A stretch of DNA of 64,000 nucleotides, taken from Methylococcaceae bacterium (GTDB lineage: Bacteria; Pseudomonadota; Gammaproteobacteria; Methylococcales; Methylomonadaceae). Both the position numbers and the translations under genes were made by a program. The stretch spans positions 1-64,000 of the forward strand of contig JAUYBL010000019.1 in the NCBI GenBank assembly GCA_030693065.1, in the 5' to 3' direction. Every line of letters begins with the position of its first letter. Position 1 is the stretch's first letter. Of this stretch, positions 1-8,931 are shown in pieces. Below the pieces are notes generated by a model, which searched no databases, was not told where the DNA came from, and worked only from the letters and a program-made list of their open reading frames with translations.

Positions 1-468
1 TTCCGAATGCGCGTAAGTGATATAGCTGGACACATTTTCCAGCAAAATTTTGCACCTAAGAAAATCTTGCACAGTCTTGACGCGATCAGCCACATGTTGC
101 ACCGCTTCTTGCGTATACGGTAGCGGTAATAAATCATGCAGGTTAACGCCGTTAACCCCAGTCCAGCACAGGTGATCAGAAATCCAGGCCGGCTCTATGC
201 GCTCGGCCAATGCTTTTACTTGTCGTAAATAGTCCCAATTTAAAGGATCGGTGCCGCCGATAGAAAGCGATACCCCATGCATCACCAGCGGATAATCGGC
301 ACGGATGCTGTCCAGATAATAAAGCGGCTTACCGCCGGGGACGAGATAGTTCTCGGTAATGACTTCAAACCAATCGACAGGCGGTTTTTCGGTCAGAATG
401 GTTTGATAATGAGCTGTGCGTAAACCCAATCCGAAGCCAAGATTGCGATTAGGCTTTACATCAGACAT
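1..468 (-). CDS. bufB: BufB-type MNIO (DUF692) enzyme, partial, C-terminus beyond window
   Basis: N-terminal 156 residues of a multinuclear non-heme iron oxidase (MNIO, formerly DUF692), cut by the window edge. The family modifies cysteines of RiPP precursors with an iron cluster; the BufB branch matures bufferins, periplasmic copper-binding peptides. Visible family motifs are VITENY (36-41), MHGVS (63-67), SDHLCW (97-102), HDLLPLPY (111-118) and LLENVSSY (142-149), which carry the His, Asp and Glu residues typical of the metal site. The ATG at 468 has an AGGAG eight bases upstream. It lies directly downstream of the bufferin precursor gene on the same strand, behind a terminator hairpin. The family call is firm; the BufB subtype rests on the neighbour. 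Confidence 0.9.
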   Translation of the reverse strand, partial: MSDVKPNRNLGFGLGLRTAHYQTILTEKPPVDWFEVITENYLVPGGKPLYYLDSIRADYPLVMHGVSLSIGGTDPLNWDYLRQVKALAERIEPAWISDHLCWTGVNGVNLHDLLPLPYTQEAVQHVADRVKTVQDFLRCKILLENVSSYITYAHSE

Positions 469-491
469 TGGCTTATCTCCTATCAATTGCT

Positions 492-525
492 AAAAAACAA
501 AAGGGCGGATTACACCGCCCTTTTG
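492..525 (-). terminator. Rho-independent terminator between bufA and bufB
   Basis: A perfect 11-bp stem (498-508 with 515-525, six-base loop) is followed, in the minus direction, by six T residues (492-497). It lies between the precursor stop codon and the bufB start, so it should end most transcripts after bufA and let a minority read into bufB. This suits a system that needs far more peptide than enzyme. Confidence 0.85.
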
Positions 526-543
526 CATTTAAAAACAAGTCTT

Positions 544-819
544 TTACATTGACGGCGTTGCTACAACCTTACCGCCTTTTTCGTCACATTCTTTTTTAGT
601 CGTAGTGATAACGCCTTGACCTTTACAAGCGTTTGCGCCTTTACAGGAACTTGTTGCAGTGGCGCACTCAGACTGGCCTTTGCAAGCGTTGATGCCGCCA
701 CAACTAACTTTGGCTTCTTGTGCTGATCCCTGCTCGGCCGCCGTCACGGTTCCGCTCATGAATAATGCAGCGACGGCTGTCGCTAATAACACTCCTGAGG
801 TATTGTTGGTATTTTTCAT
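544..819 (-). CDS. bufA: BufA2-like bufferin precursor peptide
   Basis: A 91-residue secreted cysteine-rich peptide. A signal peptide spans about residues 1-28 (hydrophobic stretch LLATAVAALF, cleavage after TAA). The mature part has six cysteines at 40, 46, 52, 59, 65 and 78, with two ACKGQ motifs and a closing KKECDEKGG segment, the pattern of the BufA2 branch of bufferin-type metallophores. In characterised members MNIO enzymes convert cysteines to copper-binding heterocycles and the product protects against copper in the periplasm. An AGGAAAA ribosome site precedes the ATG. The next gene is the MNIO bufB. No BufC partner (DUF2063) is visible before the window edge. The copper role is inferred from the family. 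Confidence 0.88.
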   Translation of the reverse strand: MKNTNNTSGVLLATAVAALFMSGTVTAAEQGSAQEAKVSCGGINACKGQSECATATSSCKGANACKGQGVITTTKKECDEKGGKVVATPSM

Positions 820-1053
820 AGTTTTTTCCTGATTAGATTAATTTAATGAAACGCATCCGCCGTAACCAACTCCTGTCTAACGGCACCAGAAGCCCGTTTT
901 CTTAACAAAGGGCAATGATTTGTACCAAATCTACTTGGCACACCCTATCGCTGCAGTCCATGCACACGACAGCGGTTGGGAAATAGCGCAAAAACGCTAT
1001 TGATAACAAGCACCTAAAAAACCCATAGCTAAGCATGTCGAAAATAGGCGCAT
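820..1053. promoter_or_regulatory. Leader/promoter region of the bufferin operon
   Basis: This 234-base gap separates the permease gene from bufA, both on the minus strand. It should hold the bufA promoter, but I could not pick a convincing -35/-10 pair; an extracytoplasmic-function sigma promoter would be expected from other bufferin operons. A 7-bp hairpin (982-988 with 995-1001) may weakly terminate the upstream gene. Confidence 0.4.
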
Positions 1054-2154
1054 TTAACAATTAGGATAACCACCTTTATCATCTATTCTGGGCCAAGCAG
1101 TGAGCACGGCTTTAACGACAGTCGCCAGAGGAATAGCTAAAAACACGCCCCAAAAACCCCACAACCCACCAAACAACAAAATGGCAACAATAATGGCAAC
1201 AGCATGTAAATTGACCGCTTCAGAAAACAAAACAGGCACTAACACTACGCCGTCCAATGCCTGAATAACCGAATAAGCGATGATTAAATACATAAATTCA
1301 TCTGTGCCAAATCCCCATTCAACATAGGCAACACCCAGCACAGGAAAAGTCACCAGTGTTGCCCCTACGTAGGGGATGATGACCGATAAGCCCATAAAAA
1401 CAGCCAACAACAATGCATAATTCAATCCTAAAACAGCATACGTGGCATAACTGACCGCCCAAAGTATAAACACTTCGGCAATTTTTCCTCGTACATAATT
1501 GCCAATCTGCACATCAACTTCCTGCCAGACACGGACTGTCAGATTCCTATTTTTTGGCATGAATTGAATAAACCAGGACACCAAGGCAGCTTTATCTTTT
1601 AAAAAAAAGAACACCATCATCGGCACCAAAAACAAATAAATCATGGCGCTTACCAAACCAACTACCGATGCAGCCGATAAGCTCAGTACGCTCTGCCCAT
1701 AAGTAAGTAACTCTCTTTGAACAGCAAACATAAAATCCTGAATTTTGCTTTCAGAGATAAATTTTGGATACAGTTCCGGCAAGCGCATGATGCCGATGCG
1801 CGCCCGATTAATAATATCGGGAATTTGTTGCACCAACTCGACGGCTTGCTGGGAAACGATAGGCATCAGGTAAAACAATAAAAAACCCAAGCAGGTCATA
1901 AATAATGAAAACACCAGATAAACTGCCGCCATTCGCGGCATGTTTAAACTTTGGGCTTTTATTACCAAACTTTCTAATAGATACGCCAACACAATGGCGA
2001 TATACACGGGCATCAATAAATCAGCCAGTGAATAAATCAATACAAAACTGACAATTAGAATGATGGCTAATGAAACAGCTTGTTCATTAGGTAAAAAGCG
2101 TTTGAAGGCGTCTTTAATAAAACGGAAACTTATAAACTCTACTTGGCTGGTCAT
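1054..2154 (-). CDS. AI-2E family transporter / PerM-like permease
   Basis: A 366-residue polytopic inner-membrane protein of the AI-2E exporter/PerM family (PF01594). It has about eight hydrophobic segments: two pairs near the N-terminus, a long amphipathic middle part (about residues 95-150), then the conserved C-terminal block with the YALLLAVFMGLSVIIPYVGA and LFGGLWGFWGVFLAIPLA regions that mark the family. Members include quorum-signal exporters and Na+/H+ antiporter-like proteins, and the substrate cannot be read from sequence. It lies 73 bases downstream of the nnrS-like gene on the same strand and may be cotranscribed with it. It ends in a short polar tail. Length is normal for the family. 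Confidence 0.85.
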   Translation of the reverse strand: MTSQVEFISFRFIKDAFKRFLPNEQAVSLAIILIVSFVLIYSLADLLMPVYIAIVLAYLLESLVIKAQSLNMPRMAAVYLVFSLFMTCLGFLLFYLMPIVSQQAVELVQQIPDIINRARIGIMRLPELYPKFISESKIQDFMFAVQRELLTYGQSVLSLSAASVVGLVSAMIYLFLVPMMVFFFLKDKAALVSWFIQFMPKNRNLTVRVWQEVDVQIGNYVRGKIAEVFILWAVSYATYAVLGLNYALLLAVFMGLSVIIPYVGATLVTFPVLGVAYVEWGFGTDEFMYLIIAYSVIQALDGVVLVPVLFSEAVNLHAVAIIVAILLFGGLWGFWGVFLAIPLATVVKAVLTAWPRIDDKGGYPNC

Positions 2155-2227
2155 GAATTAAAGACGTTAATTTCTAAGGGGACTCAAGGGTACTGTTATC
2201 GCAAGCCTTAACTCGGTTTTACGCTAT

Positions 2228-3403
2228 TTAGCCATCCTGCCCATCTGCCCTGACACTTGTTAATATTGGTGAATAAACAAACACAAATAACGAAAATGCC
2301 GCTAACCAAGCAAATGTTGAAACATAAACCAGCAGGTTGTACCAACCCGGCAAGACAACCGGCAAAAGCACTCGACATACAGCGGCCATATTGATAAAAA
2401 CAAAACCAATCGCCATTGCGTTTGACACTCTCAACGCCCTACCGGTATGTCCCAATGACACTCTAGCCATCATGCCCAAGGTCAATACACCAATACCACC
2501 TAGCGTAAATGCGTGCAGCGCCAACGATGCCGCTATCAACTCATAAGCTGAGAAAACGGTAAGGCCAAAACCCAAAATAATCCAGCCATAGCCGACGTAA
2601 AGCACCCACAGCAATGGCACATACCAAATTTTTTGCACATACCACCCTGATAATCGGGCCACATTTGCAACAACCGCAAACAGAGCCGCCAGCGCCAAAA
2701 TAGTCCCCGATATGTCTGCTAATTCCAATGCAAACACTAAGACCGCAGCAACGATAGACAAGGTATCGAACAAGGGATTTTTGATTGTCAGCGTGCCCGG
2801 CAAGCCTCTTTCGGTAAAAAAAGGAAACACGCGCCCGGCAACCACCAGAATCATAATAATAATGGTCGCAACCACCAGCTCAATTCCCAGCCATGCAGTA
2901 TTTTCCTGAAAGCCAAGAATTTCCGCATGGACCAGCCCATTACCTAGAGCCAACACCAGCAATAGTGCAACAAAAACTAAATTTCGATATTGACCGACTT
3001 GAAGAATGGGTTTGATTATTTGATAAGCCAATACCGGCAAGAAGGCAAAATCAATCAAGGCAATTAATTCATTGGGTAACAAGCCTTCGTAAAAAGGCAC
3101 AATGCGACCATACAACCAGAGTAAACAAAGCCCAGCCAATTGATCGCCGGTTAAAGTGGGTTTTCCGGTCCAATTTTTTACCGCTGTTAATAAAAATCCT
3201 GCAATTACGGCAACTGAATAGCCCAACAGCATTTCATGGGCATGCCAGTAATTTTGGCTGAAATAATTTTCGTGCGCCAAATCGCCATCAATCATGGCAC
3301 TCCACAGCACGATTAGAGTCAATGCCGAAAATCCAGCCAAAGCAAAAAAGGCTCTAAACCCCAAGTTAAAGAGAGGAAGGTTAAAAATCGGTTGTAATTT
3401 CAT
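2228..3403 (-). CDS. nnrS: NnrS family protein
   Basis: A 391-residue membrane protein with about twelve predicted transmembrane helices, member of the NnrS family (PF05940). NnrS proteins are heme/copper membrane proteins that relieve nitric-oxide stress on iron metabolism. Family features seen are the N-terminal LFNLGFRAFF segment, the NYWHAHEMLLGY motif (about 52-63, with conserved histidines) and the VFPFFTERGLPG motif in the middle. A later block LHAFTLGGIGVLTLGMMARVSLGHTGR carries further conserved histidines, here split by the reading of several helices. It is followed by the PerM-like gene. No NnrR/NsrR operator was recognised upstream. The family is confident; the physiological trigger is inferred. 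Confidence 0.9.
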   Translation of the reverse strand: MKLQPIFNLPLFNLGFRAFFALAGFSALTLIVLWSAMIDGDLAHENYFSQNYWHAHEMLLGYSVAVIAGFLLTAVKNWTGKPTLTGDQLAGLCLLWLYGRIVPFYEGLLPNELIALIDFAFLPVLAYQIIKPILQVGQYRNLVFVALLLVLALGNGLVHAEILGFQENTAWLGIELVVATIIIMILVVAGRVFPFFTERGLPGTLTIKNPLFDTLSIVAAVLVFALELADISGTILALAALFAVVANVARLSGWYVQKIWYVPLLWVLYVGYGWIILGFGLTVFSAYELIAASLALHAFTLGGIGVLTLGMMARVSLGHTGRALRVSNAMAIGFVFINMAAVCRVLLPVVLPGWYNLLVYVSTFAWLAAFSLFVFVYSPILTSVRADGQDG

Positions 3404-3527
3404 TGCGATAATTCCAGCGGACGCTTTACAAGATGTCGATAATTATACGCATATCTTTATCAAACCGGCCCGTTGTATCGTCATCACAAACATGACGCTG
3501 ACCTATTTTGCTAAATATGCAGACATA

Positions 3528-3566
3528 AAAAAGCCGGTGTATTGATAACCAATACACCGGCTTTTT
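3528..3566. terminator. Strong bidirectional terminator
   Basis: A perfect 17-bp stem (3528-3544 with 3550-3566) with a five-base loop, A-rich on the left and T-rich on the right, so it can end transcription in both directions. In context it ends the minus-strand message of the TPR lipoprotein gene and insulates the downstream nnrS gene. Confidence 0.92.
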
Positions 3567-3594
3567 AAGTTACTTAGTTAACTAAAATGAGTTA

Positions 3595-5985
3595 TTAACC
3601 AAGTGATTTAAGCGTTTCCTTCGCTTCGTTTAGACCAACAAACTCCTGATTTTTATCGACGGCTTTTTTCAGATGTTCACGAGCATGCTCTTTATCGCCT
3701 TTTTTGAAGTACACCATACCGATGTGGTAATTGACGATGGCCGATTCCGGATTTACCGCCAATGCCTTCTGCAAGGTAGGCAAGGCTTTATCGTAATCAC
3801 CTAATTTATAATCAATCCAAGCAACCGTATCGAGCATATCCGGGTTATTCGCTTTCGCCAATGGCTCAGCTAATTTTCTGGCTCGTTCCAGGCTTGCGGC
3901 ATCCGTTGCGTAATCGGCTATTGAACTGGCCAAATTATTGACAATCATTGCTGAATTGGGGTTTTGTTTATACGCATCTTCGTAAAGCGCTAATATTTTT
4001 TGTTGCTCGCCGTCTTTTTGATAAATCATCGCTAAGTCGGTGATCAACTCTGATGCCCCTTTAGTTTTATCAATACCGGTTTTTAGGAGCTTAATTGCCC
4101 CATCCTTGTTCTTTTGCACGTAATAAATCAGTGCCAGGTTGCGATAAGGATTTGGCCAGTCAGGTTTGAGCTCTATGGCTTTATTGTAAGCCTTGGTTGC
4201 CTCATCCAATTTTTTCTCATTGCCATAAACACTGCCCAATAAATTGTAAGCAACAAAGTTTTTAGGTTGTGATTTGATGACTTCGTTAAGTTTTTTTATG
4301 GCTTTATCAGGCTGTTTTAAGCCTAAATAACTTTTAACAAGTTGTACTAATGGCTCAACAGTTTCCGGTTGTTTAGCCAATGCTTGCTCAAAACGAGGGA
4401 TACTTTTTTCCAGCTGACCTTCAGCTTGATAGGCTATTGCTGATAAATAAGCACCGGTTGCTTCCTCTGGGAAGGTTTCTTCGACCTGCTTAGCGACTTG
4501 TTGCGCTTGTCCCCACTGTTTTTGCTCCAAGTAAATTTTTAACAACGTTTCCAAACTGTTTTTGCTTTTTGGCTCAACCTTCAACATGTCATTAAGTTGT
4601 TGGATCGCCCTATCTTTGTTACCCGCTTGCATAAATAATCTAACTAAATCAAGGCGTGCTGGCTCATCCTTAGGATCAATAGCGATAACTTTTTCCATGT
4701 TTTCACGGGCTAGATTTTCATCTTTGTTTGCCAAATGTGCCGCACTGAGCAGTTTTAATACCCGTGTATTTTGCGGTTGATCAACAAGCACAGAACGGAA
4801 ATCACCAATGGCTTCGGGGAATTTCTTGTCAGCCAACGCAAATTCACCACGTAAAGTTAGTGCTTCAATATCCCTGGGATTTTCTTTAAGCACTTCATTA
4901 ACCAATACTTTTGACTCCTCAATACGATTGGTTCCGGCATACAAACGAGCTAACTTGTCACGAGCAATAATTGCTTGCGGCCCGACTTTATCAAGCTCAA
5001 CCACTGTTTTTAGGGTTTGCTCAACTTTATCCAATTGCTTTTGCGCCATTTGCATCTCAACAAGTTTGAAACGCAACGCATAATCTTTTGGCTTTTGCTC
5101 AATCATCTTGTTGAGTTCGGCTGTAGCCACTTCCGGACTTCGCTTAGTGACTAAAAAATCTACCAACAAAATGCCAGCTTGTTCATTTTCAGGTAAATCG
5201 GTAATTGCATTACGGAGCACAGCTTCAGCTTTATCTAACTGATTATTAGCCACTTGAAACAGCGCTAAACGTTTGCGATGTTCCAATTCTTTAGGCTCTA
5301 TTTTCACAATCGTATTCAGGGCTTCTTCAGCTTTATCAAACGCCTTGGTTTGAATGTGCATATTGACCAGCATCAACAGCGGCGCGGTCTTATCTGGATT
5401 TTTTTTGCTGTTTTCCTCCAGCAAAGCAATCGCTTCCGGTAACTTGTTGTCACTGGCAATCAATGAAGCCTTCAGCAAGGTTGCGGCCACATCATCGGGC
5501 TTTTTTTGTAACGCTAATTCAGCCTGAGCCTTGGCGCCGTCTTTATTGCCTTGTGACGCTTGAATACCACCCAACAAAACAATTGCTTCAATATTGTTTG
5601 GATCAATTTCAAGAGCTTCTTTAGTCAGTTTTTCGGCTTCAGGAACGTTTTTTACCAATAAGAAAATTTGCCCCATCCGCACACGTGACATCACATGCTT
5701 GGGATCAAGACCAATCACAGCTTGATAATGTCCAACGGCGCCTTGAATATCGCCGAGTTTACTTAGCGCTTCAGCCATTTGATACCGGCTTTCAACATCT
5801 TTAGGGTCAATCTGTAAGACATTTTTAAACGCCAAACTGGCTTTTTGATAATTGCCGGCGGCAAACAGCTCTTTGCCTTCTTCCATGTATTTAGCTTTGC
5901 GATCTTCCTTGCCGCCGCAGGCCGTAAGTCCAGCTACCAAACACAATAGCGCTGTATGTTTTAAAATTTTCCGGGTTGACTTCAT
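3595..5985 (-). CDS. prsT: TPR-repeat lipoprotein, PEP-CTERM system PrsT-like
   Basis: A 796-residue protein made almost wholly of tetratricopeptide repeats (about twenty, with the usual W/LG/A/P spacing). It starts with a lipoprotein signal peptide ending LTAC at Cys23, then GGKEDRK, so it should be lipid-anchored and face the periplasm. It fits the PEP-CTERM-system TPR lipoprotein family (TIGR02917, PrsT), which is usually near 900 residues and encoded among exosortase/exopolysaccharide genes, where it is thought to scaffold export. Here it stands alone, bounded by a strong terminator downstream, yet a PEP-CTERM protein and an exosortase-associated ligase occur in this window. A generic TPR lipoprotein is the alternative. 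Confidence 0.8.
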   Translation of the reverse strand: MKSTRKILKHTALLCLVAGLTACGGKEDRKAKYMEEGKELFAAGNYQKASLAFKNVLQIDPKDVESRYQMAEALSKLGDIQGAVGHYQAVIGLDPKHVMSRVRMGQIFLLVKNVPEAEKLTKEALEIDPNNIEAIVLLGGIQASQGNKDGAKAQAELALQKKPDDVAATLLKASLIASDNKLPEAIALLEENSKKNPDKTAPLLMLVNMHIQTKAFDKAEEALNTIVKIEPKELEHRKRLALFQVANNQLDKAEAVLRNAITDLPENEQAGILLVDFLVTKRSPEVATAELNKMIEQKPKDYALRFKLVEMQMAQKQLDKVEQTLKTVVELDKVGPQAIIARDKLARLYAGTNRIEESKVLVNEVLKENPRDIEALTLRGEFALADKKFPEAIGDFRSVLVDQPQNTRVLKLLSAAHLANKDENLARENMEKVIAIDPKDEPARLDLVRLFMQAGNKDRAIQQLNDMLKVEPKSKNSLETLLKIYLEQKQWGQAQQVAKQVEETFPEEATGAYLSAIAYQAEGQLEKSIPRFEQALAKQPETVEPLVQLVKSYLGLKQPDKAIKKLNEVIKSQPKNFVAYNLLGSVYGNEKKLDEATKAYNKAIELKPDWPNPYRNLALIYYVQKNKDGAIKLLKTGIDKTKGASELITDLAMIYQKDGEQQKILALYEDAYKQNPNSAMIVNNLASSIADYATDAASLERARKLAEPLAKANNPDMLDTVAWIDYKLGDYDKALPTLQKALAVNPESAIVNYHIGMVYFKKGDKEHAREHLKKAVDKNQEFVGLNEAKETLKSLG

Positions 5986-6251
5986 AAGGTAAGATCCTGT
6001 TTAGATTGGTTTTTTCGGTAACATTATAAAGAGGGAGATATGACAGTGAGTATATCCGGGAGATTTGGATATATCGACTAAGAGCTGTACTGGGCGGCAT
6101 TATTCGGCAAAGTGCTATTAAAGGCAACCTTATCCGTATGCACCTGAAGCAAAAATAGCTGCCTTAATCCCATAGCCAAAAAGATCTCACTACGAACGTA
6201 ATCAACATCCTAACGATCGTAATGAGCATTTATTGGTATGACATCAATTTA

Positions 6252-8873
6252 TTATTGGTTTACTTTGCCAAGCGATTTAAATAAGCGATCAAATACACGT
6301 AAATGAATAAAGGCAACTATCCAACCAAATAAACCGACAATCGTCCCTATTAAAAATCGCTTTGGCAATTCACGATAATCAAGCAAGCCACTGAATAATC
6401 TCGCTTCTTTACTGCCAATTTTTGCAGCGATGATATTGCCTATTAACAAAATGGCGATAGTAGACAAGATCATGTTGATAGTGATGGCATTGCCAAATTG
6501 ATAGAGGACGTTATACAAAGGCTTCCAGCCGGGATGAGTCCACCAAATAAACAACAAGGCAAATACCAATAAAGCACCTGTGATCAGCAATGCATTTTTT
6601 AGCGGCTGATAAAGTTTCCAGACCTTGCCGAAGGTCATGGAAGCGACTTCCAAATGCGTTTTTAACTTCTCGAAGTCCGGACCAACAGGTTCTGACTGTT
6701 GCAGAATCGGTGCCACCTGCAAAAACTTCCAATGCGGTTTGACCGCCTCAGCCAACGGAAAATCTTGCAGATATTTTTTTATTTCCGGCTCAATTGCATA
6801 ATAACCACTGGTCATCAAAGCATAGGCTTCCAGCTCTGAAAATGAGTCCAGATCCGTTCTTATCCCAGCCAACAAGCGTTGTAAATCCTGACGTATGCCA
6901 TAAGAGGTAAAGGCATTGGGATCAGGTTGCGCAGATTGAGGCTCGTCACTATTAAGCCAATCCACAGTCTTACTTTCTAAACCCTGTTTAAGATGCACAA
7001 AAGCAAAGCCTTTGAGTATTCCTGCTCTGGCTCTGGCTTTTAAATCCTGGTATTGGCTATTACGTACCCGCTGCATCATGGTGCTGTTGGAACGCAGTAA
7101 AGGTTTGACGACACCCCCTCCGGGATCATTTTCAGTATTCAATTGCCCGGTAGCATCGCTGGAAATAATGACCGTACAATCTTGCTCCAATAAACTGGCA
7201 ACACCCTGATTATCATGCACCCCGCCATCGACCAGCCGTATCGTCGTGTCTTTGTACAGTCCTGAAAGTATCAACGGTTCAAATAAGCCAGGTACGCATG
7301 ATGATGCGCCAACGGCGCTGCCTAACCGTACCGCTTTAAATGGTTCGGGGGCTTCTTCGTAATCAGTGCGACGATAACGATCATTGCTATCCACATCCGC
7401 ATCAATTGTCGCAGGCGACTCACCCATCCAGGACGCGGTAAATTGCCAGTTATGTCCGCTATTCAGCGTGGTGGCATTAAGTATCAGCTCAGGCACTTTA
7501 TTGAGTCTTGCCCAATTATCTCGCCGTGGAAAAAACGTCTTATTGCCTTCAGGGTAGATATATAACTGGTTTAGCCAACGTTTTTCTGAGCCTTCATTAT
7601 CTTTAATCCGGCTGTAAATAAGCTCTTCATATAATTCACCTATCCGTCGTGTGCGCGTATAGGTTGGTGAAAATATCATTTTGAGATTTGTTAATGGATT
7701 TGCCATTAACCTGACGCGGGGATTTTCTTGTACACCCGCCAGAAAATCATCTGCCATGACTTGCACAAGGTTGATGTAGTCCTCACGATTAATCTGAGCG
7801 TCTTTTTTATTTTCCTGCTGCAGCAAGCGCCTAAGTTCCAAATAATAGTGGGCTCCAACAATTGACCCCCCGGAAACGCACGACAGCACTTCAATGTGTC
7901 TTAGCATATCCAGCTCAGCCAGCTTGGCGAACACTCCTAAGTGATATAACGACGCTCGAAAACCACCTCCGGACAGCGCCAAACCGACTTTACCTCGAAA
8001 CATTGAGCGTAAAGCATGGGCTTTATCACCAATAAACTCATACAACACTTGCCAGCCCGGCGTATTTTCAAACGCCTCATCAGAAGTATCAGGATCAGTT
8101 TGATTTTTAAGCAAATAAATCAATCGTCTGGCAATATCAGCTATTTCCCAATCAGCAAGTTCATTGATTTGGCTAATCTTTGCCAACCAAATACCTGCAT
8201 CTTGATAACGCTCCACACCAAAATAAGCTTCCGCAAGCCTTGCGATAACAGGTAAGTCATTTTTATCGGGCTGACTTTGTAACAGTGGTTTAAGTTTTTC
8301 GGCTAAATGGTCAATTACCGCTGTTCTAATATCTTGCGCATCATTACGACGCGCATAAATCGTATTGGCCGCCCCCCAACGTTCCTGTTCAAGTGATGCC
8401 AGCAAGTCCAACACAAAAGCCGCATTAATTGCTGTTAAACCATCATCAGACGCTACCCCTAATTGATAACCGCGGTGAAAATAATCAGAGGCTTGTTCAA
8501 GATTGACAATGACCCCCGTCACCTCCCATTTTCTTTGACTGATGGCCCCGGCTAGCTGCAAAGTTGTTTGATTTCTTGTTGTTTTTAAATTGAATGCCGC
8601 ATCCAGAATATCTCGAGCTAAATCCAATGCAAATTCACGATTGAGTTGGTTATCGTTAAAAGTCGCCTTTGCTCGTGCCTGTGCAACATCCTGAGTAAGT
8701 TGCTGATTATCTATGCCTTGTTTGACGGCCAGATCCAACAGCTTTCTGGCCCAAGAAAACTCATTAACATCAATTAATTGATTCGCCAGTAATAACATCT
8801 CGTCTGACGTTGCGGCGGCCCCTTTAAGAATGCTTTTGGCTTGGTCGATAGTTTCTTGTTTTTGCTTGTCCAT
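6252..8873 (-). CDS. Patatin-like phospholipase with N-terminal DUF4071/TPR region and C-terminal membrane helices
   Basis: An 873-residue three-part protein. Residues 1-290 are helical, with a segment (TLQLAGAISQRKWEV ... HRGYQLG ... INAAFVLDLLA) matching the MAP3K TRAF-binding/DUF4071 domain and TPR-like repeats. Residues about 300-640 are a patatin domain: oxyanion loop SGGGFRAS, nucleophile motif SCVSGGS and dyad Asp in VDGGVHDNQG, so both catalytic residues are present. The C-terminus has about three transmembrane helices. Patatins hydrolyse acyl chains of phospholipids. I chose ATG 8873 over a GTG at 8882 because an AGGGG ribosome site sits eight bases before it. It ends a run of minus-strand genes that includes a lysozyme-fold enzyme. 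No signal peptide is seen. Function is unproven; lipid turnover or a conflict/effector role are both open. Confidence 0.85.
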   Translation of the reverse strand: MDKQKQETIDQAKSILKGAAATSDEMLLLANQLIDVNEFSWARKLLDLAVKQGIDNQQLTQDVAQARAKATFNDNQLNREFALDLARDILDAAFNLKTTRNQTTLQLAGAISQRKWEVTGVIVNLEQASDYFHRGYQLGVASDDGLTAINAAFVLDLLASLEQERWGAANTIYARRNDAQDIRTAVIDHLAEKLKPLLQSQPDKNDLPVIARLAEAYFGVERYQDAGIWLAKISQINELADWEIADIARRLIYLLKNQTDPDTSDEAFENTPGWQVLYEFIGDKAHALRSMFRGKVGLALSGGGFRASLYHLGVFAKLAELDMLRHIEVLSCVSGGSIVGAHYYLELRRLLQQENKKDAQINREDYINLVQVMADDFLAGVQENPRVRLMANPLTNLKMIFSPTYTRTRRIGELYEELIYSRIKDNEGSEKRWLNQLYIYPEGNKTFFPRRDNWARLNKVPELILNATTLNSGHNWQFTASWMGESPATIDADVDSNDRYRRTDYEEAPEPFKAVRLGSAVGASSCVPGLFEPLILSGLYKDTTIRLVDGGVHDNQGVASLLEQDCTVIISSDATGQLNTENDPGGGVVKPLLRSNSTMMQRVRNSQYQDLKARARAGILKGFAFVHLKQGLESKTVDWLNSDEPQSAQPDPNAFTSYGIRQDLQRLLAGIRTDLDSFSELEAYALMTSGYYAIEPEIKKYLQDFPLAEAVKPHWKFLQVAPILQQSEPVGPDFEKLKTHLEVASMTFGKVWKLYQPLKNALLITGALLVFALLFIWWTHPGWKPLYNVLYQFGNAITINMILSTIAILLIGNIIAAKIGSKEARLFSGLLDYRELPKRFLIGTIVGLFGWIVAFIHLRVFDRLFKSLGKVNQ

Positions 8874-8931
8874 GATTTTCACCCCTGAGTCATTAAGTAC
8901 CCGGCAATGAATCCGGGTAATGTCTTAAAAA

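Noticed and set aside
5891-6127. 78-residue open frame overlapping the TPR lipoprotein start
   Set aside because: Out of frame with a clear gene, with no signal, ribosome site or recognisable domain.
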